NCBI RefSeq assembly: GCF_034087045.1
Contig: NZ_CP139247.1
Coordinates: forward strand, 7,714,001 to 7,778,000
Length of the DNA: 64,000 bases
DNA from: Chitinophaga sancti
GTDB taxonomy: Bacteria; Bacteroidota; Bacteroidia; Chitinophagales; Chitinophagaceae
Direction of reading: 5' to 3'
In this document: positions 26,263 to 34,924 of the stretch, one piece after another
How the letters are laid out: each line of letters begins with the position of its first letter
Position numbering within the stretch: position 1 is the stretch's first letter
Notes under the pieces: generated by a model
Seen by the model: the letters and a program-made list of their open reading frames with translations, nothing else
Told to the model about the DNA's origin: nothing
Database searches by the model: none
Program-made: the position numbers and the translations under genes

Positions 26263-27501
26263 TTATAAGGCATGATCCTTTAAGACCGGTTTCCCTTTCC
26301 AGACTTTTTGCGCTGTCCATTCTTCCGGAGCCCCGGTCCAGAAAGTATGCCCGGGAGGCAAACCCAATGCGAGAAATGCCACTGTACACAGGTAAGAGCT
26401 GCCAGTAGATGTATAGACATCTGCTATTTCCGGCTGATGGCCACAAAAGCCCAGCTGCATCCAACCCTTTTGATCAAAGGTATCCGGCGCTTCGAATATG
26501 CGCTTCTTAACCGCTGTCAATGCACACCTGACCTGCGCAGGAGAGAGCGATGCAGGTAACTGATCGTGGAGCGCCAGTTGTACGAGGGGTTGGAAACCCG
26601 CATTTCTGTAAGCCATAGACCGACCTACTACAGGAAATGTGCCTTCAGGAGAGATGAGTCTTTCCTGGATCACGGCATAACGTTGCATTCGTTCCAGTGC
26701 CTGGTCGTATTCTGATTGATTGGCTTTGCCTTTGGCCACCAGTACCTTTAGTATATCGACCAGCATGGGCTGAATCACAAAACCGTTGTAATAGTCAAAG
26801 TGAAAGTCAGTACCATCACCATACATGCCATCGCCTTTGTACCATTCCTGGTGTTTTTTGATAGCAAAGTCTACGCGCATCGCATCCCAGTCTTCGCCGA
26901 ATTCAAGTAAGGCGGTTTCTATCATGGCAGCAAAGAGTAACCAGTTATTATAACCGGGCTTGATGCTACGGAGACTTTTGAATGCAGCTACGACCTGGCG
27001 TTTTACTTTGTCAGGCAGTGGCTCCCAGAGTTGTTTGGGGGCACGGATAAATCCATGCGCCAGAAAAGCGCCGTCTACCAAAGGCTGGCCATCGTACCTG
27101 CCTGTGAAGTTCATGTAGTCAGGGCCGGAAGGATCCACTGCCTGAGCGGTAGATACCTGTGCTAAATTGATCATATGGCCCCGAATTTTGCCTTCTTCCG
27201 TCTGGTCGGCGCCAAGTTCCAGCCAGGGAGCGATACCGGCCATAGTACGGCCAAAAGCTTCGAGATACGTCACCTTTTCCACAGGCTTGCTGTAGGCAGG
27301 TGCTACTTCCAAAGGCATTGTCTTTTTCAGCTGGCCTTTACTCAGGTTGTACAATACAGGTTCTGCGATGCGTACCAGCAGCGAGGCCCAGTATGCTCTG
27401 TCATTTGTGGGAGAAACGGATGAGGGTAACATATTGCCTGGTTTTACGGCGGTGGCCAATCCGGCTATGGGTACTGCCTGTATGAAACGCCGCCTGTTCA
27501 T
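26263..27501 (-). CDS. DUF2264 domain protein, exported
   Basis: 412 residues. The start MNRRRFIQAVPIAGLATAV looks like a short Tat or Sec signal. The rest is one DUF2264 domain: RAYWASLLVRIAEPVLYNLSKG, YLEAFGRTMAGIAPWLELG, LAHGFIRAPKQLWEPLP, PGYNNWLLFAAMIE and GDGTDFHFDYYNGFVIQPML. Such proteins probably form an (alpha/alpha)-barrel like uronyl hydrolases and are often found with them; the activity is unproven. It is the last gene of the kduI-kduD-lacI-GH88 operon and overlaps the GH88 gene by 4 bp, so a role in breaking down uronate-containing oligosaccharides in the periplasm is likely. Confidence 0.88.
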   Translation of the reverse strand: MNRRRFIQAVPIAGLATAVKPGNMLPSSVSPTNDRAYWASLLVRIAEPVLYNLSKGQLKKTMPLEVAPAYSKPVEKVTYLEAFGRTMAGIAPWLELGADQTEEGKIRGHMINLAQVSTAQAVDPSGPDYMNFTGRYDGQPLVDGAFLAHGFIRAPKQLWEPLPDKVKRQVVAAFKSLRSIKPGYNNWLLFAAMIETALLEFGEDWDAMRVDFAIKKHQEWYKGDGMYGDGTDFHFDYYNGFVIQPMLVDILKVLVAKGKANQSEYDQALERMQRYAVIQERLISPEGTFPVVGRSMAYRNAGFQPLVQLALHDQLPASLSPAQVRCALTAVKKRIFEAPDTFDQKGWMQLGFCGHQPEIADVYTSTGSSYLCTVAFLALGLPPGHTFWTGAPEEWTAQKVWKGKPVLKDHAL

Positions 27502-28646
27502 TTGCTATATTTTTTATAACGGAGTAATGCTTCTACAAAGTAATAATCTGCATAGGTCAGCGGTACATCTACTTCTGAATCTGCTGGCAGGTGACCTACG
27601 CTGTGTTTGAGTATAAAGTTATTATTGGCGCCTTCTTTGGCTAAGTATTCATCGCTGCAGAGTGTTTGTAAGATCTGTTCCGCCGTTTGCCAATAGGTCT
27701 GGTTCTTTGTATACTGACTCAGTTCCAGCAATGCGGCAGCCATCACTGCACCTGCAGATGCATCTCTTTTTGCATGGGGAATATCAGGCGCATCAAAATC
27801 CCAGTAAGGTATTTTATCTGCTGGCAGATGAGGGATGATATAGTTTGCAATTTGCTTAGCCTGTTCCAGATATGCACCATCTTTTGTTTCTCTGAACATC
27901 ATGGTGTAACCATATAATCCCCATGCCTGACCACGTGCCCATGCAGAGCTGTCTGCAAATCCCTGTGCAGTATTTTTTGCTACGACTGCACCTGTTTCAG
28001 GGTCATATCCTATTACATGATAAGAGCTAAAATCGGGTCTGAAGTGGTTCCTCATGGTGGTGTTTGCATGGGTACGGGCGATGTGTGCAAAGGAAGTATC
28101 GCCTGTTTCTTTTGTGGCCCAGGTAAGCAATTCCAGGTTCATCATATTGTCGATAATAACAGGGAATTTCCATTTACCATGATCCCATGATTTGATGCAA
28201 CCTACTACAGGATTGAAGCGCGTACAAAGGGTGCGGGCACTGGTGATGAGCACCTGTTTATCTTTTGGATCTTTTGTAAGGCGGTATGCATTGCCAAAGC
28301 TGCAATACATCATGAATCCAAGGTCATGTGTCGTCTTGTTATATTGTTCTTTTTCCACCTCAGTTGTACGTTTGCGTGCTTCCTGCCGGATGGTTTTATC
28401 TTTTGAATATTCATAGAGGTACCATAGTGTACCCGGGTAAAATCCGGATGTCCACCAGTCGGTGCCGGCGGTGACCAGTTTACCTGTTTTATTGTTGGTG
28501 GTGCGGGGGAGTAAACTATCCGGCACATGGGTCATCATTTGCTTGTATTGTTGAATAGCCAGCTTCAGTGCTTTGTCAACAGGCACCTGTGCACTTACAG
28601 GAATGACGAGCAGTACGCTGCCCAGGAGGAAGAGTAATTTTCTCAT
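27498..28646 (-). CDS. GH88 unsaturated glucuronyl hydrolase
   Basis: 382 residues with a signal peptide ending PVSAQ. GH88 enzymes hydrate the 4,5-double bond left by polysaccharide lyases and release the unsaturated uronate. The catalytic Asp pair is visible at D108 (TTHDLGFMMY) and D166 (IIDNMMNLELL), with DWWTSGFYPGTLWYLYE and SSAWARGQAWGLYGYTMM around the pocket. The product rearranges to the substrate of KduI, encoded in the same operon. Location before DUF2264 and after lacI, with gaps of -4 and 25 bp, shows co-transcription. No lyase gene is in the window, so the polymer (pectin, glycosaminoglycan or other) stays open. Confidence 0.93.
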   Translation of the reverse strand: MRKLLFLLGSVLLVIPVSAQVPVDKALKLAIQQYKQMMTHVPDSLLPRTTNNKTGKLVTAGTDWWTSGFYPGTLWYLYEYSKDKTIRQEARKRTTEVEKEQYNKTTHDLGFMMYCSFGNAYRLTKDPKDKQVLITSARTLCTRFNPVVGCIKSWDHGKWKFPVIIDNMMNLELLTWATKETGDTSFAHIARTHANTTMRNHFRPDFSSYHVIGYDPETGAVVAKNTAQGFADSSAWARGQAWGLYGYTMMFRETKDGAYLEQAKQIANYIIPHLPADKIPYWDFDAPDIPHAKRDASAGAVMAAALLELSQYTKNQTYWQTAEQILQTLCSDEYLAKEGANNNFILKHSVGHLPADSEVDVPLTYADYYFVEALLRYKKYSK

Positions 28647-28671
28647 ACGTGACTAACTTTCTTTTATAGTA

Positions 28672-29721
28672 TTAACTCTTTTTTCGCTTCGTTACTTTTA
28701 CTTCGGATGAAGCACGTTTGATTAACTGAATGGGTACCATCTCAGCTGCATGTTGCTGAGGGGTTTGTCTGGGTTGTTGCATCAGATCCAGTAATGCTGC
28801 AGCTACCCGTTCTCCCATCAGAGCGGGGAACTGGTCTACCGAAGTGATAGCCGGACTGATAATTTCTGCCCTCGGATCGTTGGAGTAGCCGACTACCTTC
28901 AGGTCTTCCGGCACTTTGACATTGATCTTCCTGCAATATTCCAGTATGGTAATGGCAGTGGTATCATTGGCAGCAAAGATGCCATCAGGATAAGGTTGTT
29001 TTGCAAAGATCTTTTCGCATGCCTGCCATGCATTGTCACGGGTTAACTCCTGGTAAAAAACCCTTGATTTTTTAAAAGGAATTTTGTGTTGCTGCAAGGC
29101 ATGTTTGAACCCGGCTACTCTTTCTACATACAGGTTGCAGGTGAGTGGGCCGGAGATGTGGACGATATCTTTACAACCCTGTTCGATCAGGTGCTGGGTC
29201 ACGGTCAATCCACCTAAATAATCATCACCTTTTACAACTGTGACATCGTAGTCCTTTGGTACCCTGTCGAAAAATACCAATGGTATATTGTTATCCTTGA
29301 AGATATCGAAGTGGGAGAAGTCAGTAGTAGTTAATGTAGTGGATACAGCCAGTGCATCTATTCTTGCTGAATACAGGGTATTGGTCAGGGCCACTTCCTG
29401 TTCGTAAGAATCGTTGGACTGACAGATGATCACATTATAACCATGCTCCTGTAGTTTGTTTTGAACAACGGTACTGATAGTAGCAGGGAAGAACATAGAG
29501 ATACGCGGCACGAGTAAACCGATGGTTTTACTCCGGTTGTTGCGCAGGCCAGCAGCCATCGCATTTGGACGGTAGCCCAGTTTGCGGGCCATCTTCTTCA
29601 CTTTTTCTTTTGTGCGTGCGCTGATATTGGGATGGTCATTCAATGCCCTGGACACAGTAGACACGGAGAATCCCAGTTCTTCCGCAATATCGACAATCGT
29701 TTTTTCTGTTCTTTTACTCAT
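28672..29721 (-). CDS. LacI family transcriptional regulator of uronate genes
   Basis: 349 residues. The N-terminal helix-turn-helix and hinge are clear: TIVDIAEELGFSVSTVSRALNDHPNISARTKEKV. A periplasmic-binding-like effector domain follows from ~residue 62 (KTIGLLVPRISMFFPATIS to YSNDPRAEIISPAITSVDQFP). The gene lies inside the kdu operon, 20 bp after kduD. Perfect palindromes TGCAAACGTTTGCA, typical of LacI-family operators with a central CG, lie before kduI and before the MFS carrier gene. It is therefore likely an autoregulated repressor of this island. The inducer may be KDG or an unsaturated uronate; this is not readable. Confidence 0.92.
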   Translation of the reverse strand: MSKRTEKTIVDIAEELGFSVSTVSRALNDHPNISARTKEKVKKMARKLGYRPNAMAAGLRNNRSKTIGLLVPRISMFFPATISTVVQNKLQEHGYNVIICQSNDSYEQEVALTNTLYSARIDALAVSTTLTTTDFSHFDIFKDNNIPLVFFDRVPKDYDVTVVKGDDYLGGLTVTQHLIEQGCKDIVHISGPLTCNLYVERVAGFKHALQQHKIPFKKSRVFYQELTRDNAWQACEKIFAKQPYPDGIFAANDTTAITILEYCRKINVKVPEDLKVVGYSNDPRAEIISPAITSVDQFPALMGERVAAALLDLMQQPRQTPQQHAAEMVPIQLIKRASSEVKVTKRKKS

Positions 29722-29741
29722 ATATCAGTGTGTAGCCAATA

Positions 29742-30509
29742 CTATCGCCCCATCCAACCTCCATCGACAGTCAGGATGGTACCATGTACATAGTCCGAAG
29801 CCGCGGAGGCAAGGAATACGGCTGGTCCCTGAAAGTCTTTAGGAGTGCCCCAACGGCCTGCGGGGATACGTGATAAGATGGCAGTACTGCGATCTTCATC
29901 TGCACGAAGGGCGGCGGTATTGTCTGTAGCGATATACCCTGGAGCAATAGCATTGACATGTACTCCTTTTCCTGCCCATTCATTGGCAAATGCTTTGACC
30001 AGTGATCCTACGGCGCCTTTGCTGGCAGCATATCCCGGCACATTGATGCCACCCTGGAAGGTGAGCAGCGATGCTGTAAAGATAATCTTTCCACGGCCCC
30101 GGGATAGCATCTGTTTACCAATTTCGCGTGTTAGTATAAATGGTGCATCGAGGTTGATGCCTAATACTTCATCCCAATATTCATCCGGATGTTCTGCTGC
30201 CGGAGCACGGAGGATGGTACCTGCATTGTTGACCAATATATCGATGACAGGAAAACGGCTGGTCACTTCTTTGATGAATGCATACAGGGCTTCACGGTTC
30301 CCCATATCGCAGGTGTAGCCATAGAATTTTTTGCCTGCTGCCTGCACGGTTTTTTCCACTTCACTACCTGTGGGTTCCTGCGAAGCAGATACACCTATTA
30401 TATCTGCGCCTGCTTCTGCAAGGGCTACGGCTATACCTTTGCCAATACCTCGTTTGGCACCGGTTACCAATGCCACCTTGCCTGTGAGATCAAATGACCG
30501 CAGTATCAT
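29742..30509 (-). CDS. kduD: 2-dehydro-3-deoxy-D-gluconate 5-dehydrogenase (SDR family)
   Basis: 255 residues. KduD reduces 2,5-diketo-3-deoxygluconate (DKII) to KDG with NAD(P)H. The SDR coenzyme motif TGAKRGIGKGIA, NNAG at NILVNNAG-like LVNNAGT, and the catalytic Ser and YxxxK in FTASLLTFQGG/YAASKGAV are all present. The VNAIAPGYIATDNTAAL block and ILTVDGGWMGR end fit KduD. Function rests on the fit to KduD and on KduI being encoded 20 bp upstream. The product feeds the KdgK encoded at 35586. Confidence 0.93.
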   Translation of the reverse strand: MILRSFDLTGKVALVTGAKRGIGKGIAVALAEAGADIIGVSASQEPTGSEVEKTVQAAGKKFYGYTCDMGNREALYAFIKEVTSRFPVIDILVNNAGTILRAPAAEHPDEYWDEVLGINLDAPFILTREIGKQMLSRGRGKIIFTASLLTFQGGINVPGYAASKGAVGSLVKAFANEWAGKGVHVNAIAPGYIATDNTAALRADEDRSTAILSRIPAGRWGTPKDFQGPAVFLASAASDYVHGTILTVDGGWMGR

Positions 30510-30529
30510 AATGAGTTATTTTTTTAAGG

Positions 30530-31366
30530 TTATCGTAAATCTGGTACTGCACATACATCCATGTCTCCATAGTCGAGGTTTTCACCAGCCATGCCCCAGA
30601 TAAATGTATAGTTGCTGGTGCCGGCGCCGGAGTGAATAGACCAGGGTGGTGATATTACAGCCTGTTCGTTCTGCATCCAGATATGACGGGTTTCCTGTGG
30701 TTGCCCCCAGAAGTGACAAACGGATTGGCCATCGGGTACTTCGAAGTAGAAGTATACTTCCATGCGCCTGTCGTGTGTATGCGCAGGAATAGTATTCCAG
30801 ATGCTGCCTGTTTTGAGTTCGGTCATACCCATCTGCAACTGGCAGGTAGGTAGTACGGAGGCGACGAGCAGTTTATTAATAGTACGGTGATTGGCGGTTT
30901 CGGGGCTGCCCAGGGTTACGATTTCCGCATCCTTCTTAGTGACCAGACGGGTTGGATATGTCTGATGAGCTGGCGTAGAGTTGATATAAAACTTAGCAGG
31001 TTGCTCACAGTCGTTGCTACTGAAGAGGATTTCCTGTTTGCCTTTGCCTATATATAACGCCTCTTTGAAGCCTACTTCGAATACTTCTCCATCTACCTGA
31101 ACTTTGCCCGGAGCGCCTACATTGATAATGCCCAGTTCTCTGCGTTCCAGGAAGTAGGTAGCTTTCAGCTGATCCGGTGTTCCCAGTTTTACGGTTTTGT
31201 TCACAGGCATGATGCCTCCTGTGATAAAACGATCATAATGGCTATATACCAATACTGCATCGTCGGCAAAGAAGAGCTTTTCTATAAGCAGTTCTTTTCT
31301 GGTTTCGTCTGTCGTCCAGCGCAACACGGAGGCCGGGCTGGTGGCATATCTCGTTTCGGCAGTCAT
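30530..31366 (-). CDS. kduI: 5-dehydro-4-deoxy-D-glucuronate isomerase
   Basis: 278 residues, usual length. KduI converts 5-keto-4-deoxyuronate (DKI) to DKII in the cytoplasm. Signatures include [48 protein letters not shown] [13 protein letters not shown], and the cupin metal site [13 protein letters not shown]. It is the first gene of the kduI-kduD-lacI-GH88-DUF2264 operon. A perfect 16-bp LacI-type palindrome lies about 100 bp upstream of its start. Confidence 0.96.
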   Translation of the reverse strand: MTAETRYATSPASVLRWTTDETRKELLIEKLFFADDAVLVYSHYDRFITGGIMPVNKTVKLGTPDQLKATYFLERRELGIINVGAPGKVQVDGEVFEVGFKEALYIGKGKQEILFSSNDCEQPAKFYINSTPAHQTYPTRLVTKKDAEIVTLGSPETANHRTINKLLVASVLPTCQLQMGMTELKTGSIWNTIPAHTHDRRMEVYFYFEVPDGQSVCHFWGQPQETRHIWMQNEQAVISPPWSIHSGAGTSNYTFIWGMAGENLDYGDMDVCAVPDLR

Positions 31367-31467
31367 ACGGCTGACAATTAGTTTTTAGAAATGATAATAA
31401 ATAGCGGGAGATGCGTATCAGTGCATCTTTCATAACTGAATGGAAAGATAGTGCTTAATGCCCAGAA

Positions 31468-31483
31468 ATGCAAACGTTTGCAT
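31468..31483. promoter_or_regulatory. LacI-family operator before kduI
   Basis: ATGCAAACGTTTGCAT is a perfect 16-bp palindrome with the central CG usual for LacI-family sites. A 14-bp identical core lies at 34867-34880. A lacI gene sits in the operon this site precedes. Confidence 0.75.
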
Positions 31484-31590
31484 AACAATGAAACTAATAC
31501 TTTTTTATCATTAACCACATGTTTTTTGGCTAATCCGCCTAATTCAGGGTGTTTGAAGGGTATTACCGGCTTTTTATCACATTATAAATA

Positions 31591-31620
31591 TTTCCATTAG
31601 CGGAGGAGTCATTATCTTTG
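31591..31620 (+). promoter_or_regulatory. Candidate uxaA promoter
   Basis: TTTC at 31591-31594, an 18-bp spacer and TATCTTTG at 31613-31620 approximate the Bacteroidota -33/-7 pair. It would give a leader of roughly 150 nt before uxaA. Confidence 0.4.
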
Positions 31621-31777
31621 CGTTCCCTTTTCTGACAAGGATTTGGGGTGCTCTTAACCGCTAAAACCTTTTAGCCAACCTATCGAGTGTTTTACTATCA
31701 TTCTAAAGTCAAAATCGCATTAATGATTAAGATTTTAGTATTAACAGGCGGTGTGGTAATTTTATACTTTAGCTTAT

Positions 31778-33424
31778 ATGAATAAGTATCTGCAAATACA
31801 TCCCGGCGACAATGTACTTGTTGCTTTACAAGACCTCCAGCAAGGTACGGAAGTCGGGTTCAATGGTTCCACAATAACCTTATTAAAAGACGTTCCCGCT
31901 AAACATAAATTCATGATCGCTGATGCTAAGGAAGGCGATCCTATCACTATGTATGGAGTATTGGTTGGTAAAGCCAATGTTGCCATTGCCAAGGGTGAAC
32001 TGATTACTATTACCAATGTAAAACATGACGCCAGTGCTTTCCATGAAAAAGAAGGAACTGTAAAATGGGAACAGCCTGATGTGAGTAAGTGGGCTAACCG
32101 CACCTTTATGGGTTATCCACGTAATGATGGTCAGGTAGGTACGCGCAACTACTGGCTTGTGATTCCAATGGTGTTTTGTGAGAACCGTAATGTGAGTGTG
32201 ATCAGGACTGCTTTTGAAAAAGGGTTGGGTTTTGCGCCAACAGAGGTGTATAATGAACAGGTACAGGATTTAGTGTCTTTATATAAGAAGGGAGATCTGA
32301 ATGGGATTAAGACCTACACGGCAGAGGTAGTAACACTGAGCAGTAAACGTCATACCGTATTTAATAATATAGATGGTATCAAGTTCCTGATGCACGAAGG
32401 TGGTTGTGGTGGTACAAGGCAGGATTCTGATGCACTGTGTGCACTGCTGGCCGGGTATATTCACCATCCGAACGTTGCAGGTGCTACTATATTGAGCCTG
32501 GGCTGTCAACATGCGCAGGTATCGATTCTGCAGGAATCATTAAAGAAACTGAATCCAGCATTTAATAAACCAGTGTTGGTGTATGAGCAGCAGAAGAGTG
32601 CTTCTGAGTTCGCCATGTTGTCAACTGCTATTAAAGATACGTTCCTGGCGTTGATTGAAGCTAATAAGGAAAGCAGGAAACCAAGTCCATTGTCTAAACT
32701 AGTGATTGGTTTGGAGTGTGGTGGTTCTGATGGGTTCTCAGGTATTTCTGCGAATCCGGCGGTGGGGCATACTTCTGATTTGCTGGTGGCGTTGGGTGGT
32801 ACTTCGATCCTGTCTGAGTTTCCGGAGTTGTGTGGTGTGGAGCAGGAGTTGATCAATCGTTGTGTGGAGAAAGATGTGTCTGATAAGTTCATTCGTATTA
32901 TGCGTGCGTATGAGAATCAGGCCGAGTCTGTAGGTTCTGGTTTTTATATGAATCCGTCTCCGGGAAATATTAAGGATGGGTTGATCACAGATGCGATCAA
33001 GTCAGCAGGTGCGGCGAAGAAAGGGGGGATTTCTCCGGTGATAGATGTGTTGGATTATACAGAGTATGTAAAAAAACCGGGATTGAATTTGTTGTGTACG
33101 CCGGGCAATGATGTGGAGTCTACTTCGGCAGAGGTAGGGTCGGGTGCAAATATTGTGTTGTTTACGACGGGGTTGGGTACGCCGACGGGGAACCCGATTG
33201 CACCAGTAGTGAAGTTGGCGACGAATACGAAGTTGGCGCAAAGAATGCCGGATATTATAGATATTAATACGGGAACGATCATTAGTGGAGAGGTAAGCAT
33301 TGAGGAGATGGGTGAAGAGATATTGGAGTTTGTGATTAAGGCGGCAAGTGGAGAGGTACAGACGAAGGCGGAGTTGCTGCATCAGGACGATTTTATTCCA
33401 TGGAAGAGAGGAGTGAGTTTGTAA
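31778..33424 (+). CDS. uxaA: Altronate dehydratase
   Basis: 548 residues. The N-terminal SAF domain (~residues 1-90, LQIHPGDNVLVALQDLQQG) is followed by the UxaA catalytic domain: GYPRNDGQVGTRNYWLVIP, HEGGCGGTRQDS, LSLGCQHAQVS, GLECGGSDGFSGISANPAVGH and GVEQELINRC. It dehydrates D-altronate to KDG. It is transcribed apart from the uxaB-uxaC operon, on the opposite strand. Fructuronate-branch enzymes (UxuB, UxuA) are not in the window, so the local route is for galacturonate. Regulation by the LacI protein is likely from the shared control region. Confidence 0.95.
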   Translation: MNKYLQIHPGDNVLVALQDLQQGTEVGFNGSTITLLKDVPAKHKFMIADAKEGDPITMYGVLVGKANVAIAKGELITITNVKHDASAFHEKEGTVKWEQPDVSKWANRTFMGYPRNDGQVGTRNYWLVIPMVFCENRNVSVIRTAFEKGLGFAPTEVYNEQVQDLVSLYKKGDLNGIKTYTAEVVTLSSKRHTVFNNIDGIKFLMHEGGCGGTRQDSDALCALLAGYIHHPNVAGATILSLGCQHAQVSILQESLKKLNPAFNKPVLVYEQQKSASEFAMLSTAIKDTFLALIEANKESRKPSPLSKLVIGLECGGSDGFSGISANPAVGHTSDLLVALGGTSILSEFPELCGVEQELINRCVEKDVSDKFIRIMRAYENQAESVGSGFYMNPSPGNIKDGLITDAIKSAGAAKKGGISPVIDVLDYTEYVKKPGLNLLCTPGNDVESTSAEVGSGANIVLFTTGLGTPTGNPIAPVVKLATNTKLAQRMPDIIDINTGTIISGEVSIEEMGEEILEFVIKAASGEVQTKAELLHQDDFIPWKRGVSL

Positions 33425-33437
33425 AAGATTTAGATAC

Positions 33438-33480
33438 AAAACAAAAACGCTTTTGCCTTCGGCAAAAGCGTTTTTGTTTT
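33438..33480. terminator. Bidirectional terminator between uxaA and the MFS gene
   Basis: Arms of 20 bp at 33438-33457 and 33461-33480 match perfectly around a TTC loop. A-rich and T-rich outer ends give U tracts on both strands, so it can serve both convergent genes. Confidence 0.9.
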
Positions 33481-33489
33481 GGGCCGTGG

Positions 33490-33500
33490 GGCCTGCGGCC
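33490..33500. repeat. Dispersed GGCCTGYGGCC motif, copy 2
   Basis: GGCCTGCGGCC followed by GACCTTTAA, directly beyond the terminator. It matches the copies at 16253 and 56148. Confidence 0.45.
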
Positions 33501-33505
33501 GACCT

Positions 33506-34810
33506 TTAATCAAATGATACACGCTCCATTTTGGGGGCGAAGATATGCATCATGAGCCATGCGACTAAATAGATACATCCGCATATTACGAAGAGGATGT
33601 TATAGCCGATGGTGATGTTGCCAAGAAGTTTATAATGATCTAATAAGTATCCTACAACTAAGGGAAATAAGCTCCCTCCTACTGAACCTGCCATTCCACC
33701 TAATCCAACTACAGAACTGACTGCGTATTTAGGGAACATGTCTGATGCTGTCGTAAAGATGTTTGCAGACCATGCCTGGTGTGCAGCAGCGGCGAGGGCA
33801 ATGAGGCCCACTACGACCCACATATTGGTAGCGTATTGAATAAATATAACCGGTGTGACTGCGATGGCGAATATGAACATCGATGTCTTTCTTGCTTTGA
33901 ATACTGGCCAGCCTTTTTTTATCAGCCATGAAGACAAATAACCACCGCCGATGCTACCAATGGTGGTAGCTGTGTATATCAGCATCAGCTGCGGATTGGG
34001 CCTGGTGAAATCAAGATGATAAGTGTCTGCAAAATAAGATGGTAACCAGAAGAGGAAGAACCACCAGATGGGATCTGTGAGCAACTTTCCAAATACGAAT
34101 GCCCAGGTTTGACGGATACTTAACAGCTTTCTCCAGGATACACTTTTTGGATGAGGATCTATATCCTTTACAGGTGCTTCTACTAAATCATCACTGTGAA
34201 TGTAGTCATACTCTGCCTGTGTCAGTTGTTTGTGACGTGCAGGAATTTCGTACCAGATCACCCAGAAGATGAGCCAGATAAAACCAATCACCCCTGTCCA
34301 TATAAAGGCCTGTTGCCAGCCATATCTACCATTTAACCAGGGTACTACTATAGGTGCTAATACCGCACCGATATTGGCTCCTGAATTGAAGATACCGGTA
34401 GCCAGCGCCCTTTCTTTTTTAGGGAACCATTCTGCTACGGTTTTGATAGCAACAGGGAAGTTGCCAGATTCTCCAAGGCCCAGGAAAACTCTCGCCACAC
34501 CGAAGCCCAGCGTTGTTTTGGCCAATGCATGTAAGATGGCGGCTACACTCCATACAACGATGGATAGTATATACCCCATCTTTGTACCTATCTTATCTAC
34601 CAACCGGCCGAAGAATAATAAACCAACGGCATAGGCAGCAGAAAAGGCAGTCATGATATGGGCAAAGTCTGTTTCAGTCCAGTGAAAAGACTCAGATAAT
34701 GTGGGCTTGAGCAGACCAATCACCTGACGGTCTATATAGTTGATAGTGGTCGCAAAAAACAATAACGCACAAATGCGCCAGCGATACCTACCTATAGTTG
34801 TGGAATCCAT
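33506..34810 (-). CDS. MFS hexuronate transporter (ACS family, ExuT-like)
   Basis: 434 residues with 12 membrane helices. The opening RWRICALLFFATTINYIDRQVIGLLKPTL and GESGNFPVAIKTVAEWFPKKERALATGIFNSGAN are typical of anion:cation symporters such as ExuT. It should import galacturonate or glucuronate across the inner membrane. The start at 34810 (MDSTT) is preferred to the ATG three codons upstream, although both are possible. It lies 114 bp after eda, with a LacI-type palindrome in the gap. It can therefore be read from the uxaB operon and also from its own repressed promoter. Confidence 0.92.
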   Translation of the reverse strand: MDSTTIGRYRWRICALLFFATTINYIDRQVIGLLKPTLSESFHWTETDFAHIMTAFSAAYAVGLLFFGRLVDKIGTKMGYILSIVVWSVAAILHALAKTTLGFGVARVFLGLGESGNFPVAIKTVAEWFPKKERALATGIFNSGANIGAVLAPIVVPWLNGRYGWQQAFIWTGVIGFIWLIFWVIWYEIPARHKQLTQAEYDYIHSDDLVEAPVKDIDPHPKSVSWRKLLSIRQTWAFVFGKLLTDPIWWFFLFWLPSYFADTYHLDFTRPNPQLMLIYTATTIGSIGGGYLSSWLIKKGWPVFKARKTSMFIFAIAVTPVIFIQYATNMWVVVGLIALAAAAHQAWSANIFTTASDMFPKYAVSSVVGLGGMAGSVGGSLFPLVVGYLLDHYKLLGNITIGYNILFVICGCIYLVAWLMMHIFAPKMERVSFD

Positions 34811-34866
34811 GCCTTTCATTTTGGAATTTATAAAGTGGAATTAAGATACGACACCGGCGCGAATAA

Positions 34867-34889
34867 TGCAAACGTTTGCACAAAATAGA
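34867..34889 (-). promoter_or_regulatory. LacI-family operator overlapping the MFS gene promoter
   Basis: TGCAAACGTTTGCA (34867-34880) is a perfect palindrome. Reading the minus strand, TCTATTTTG (34881-34889), a partial -7 element, comes directly before it, so the operator would cover the transcription start. Confidence 0.65.
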
Positions 34890-34924
34890 CAGGAATTTAG
34901 TCGCTGTCTCTTTACAGGCTGGGT

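Larger units (their letters stand above)
31367..31777. other. kduI/uxaA divergent control region
   Basis: 411 bp without a gene. It holds a LacI-type operator (31468-31483) on the kduI side and a candidate promoter toward uxaA (31591-31620). Between that promoter and the uxaA start lie about 150 bp that would form a long leader. I recognise no riboswitch in it. Confidence 0.6.

Noticed and set aside
31621..31777. TPP-type riboswitch in the uxaA leader
   Set aside because: Only a loose GGGGTG is present; the CTGAGA and later core elements are missing.
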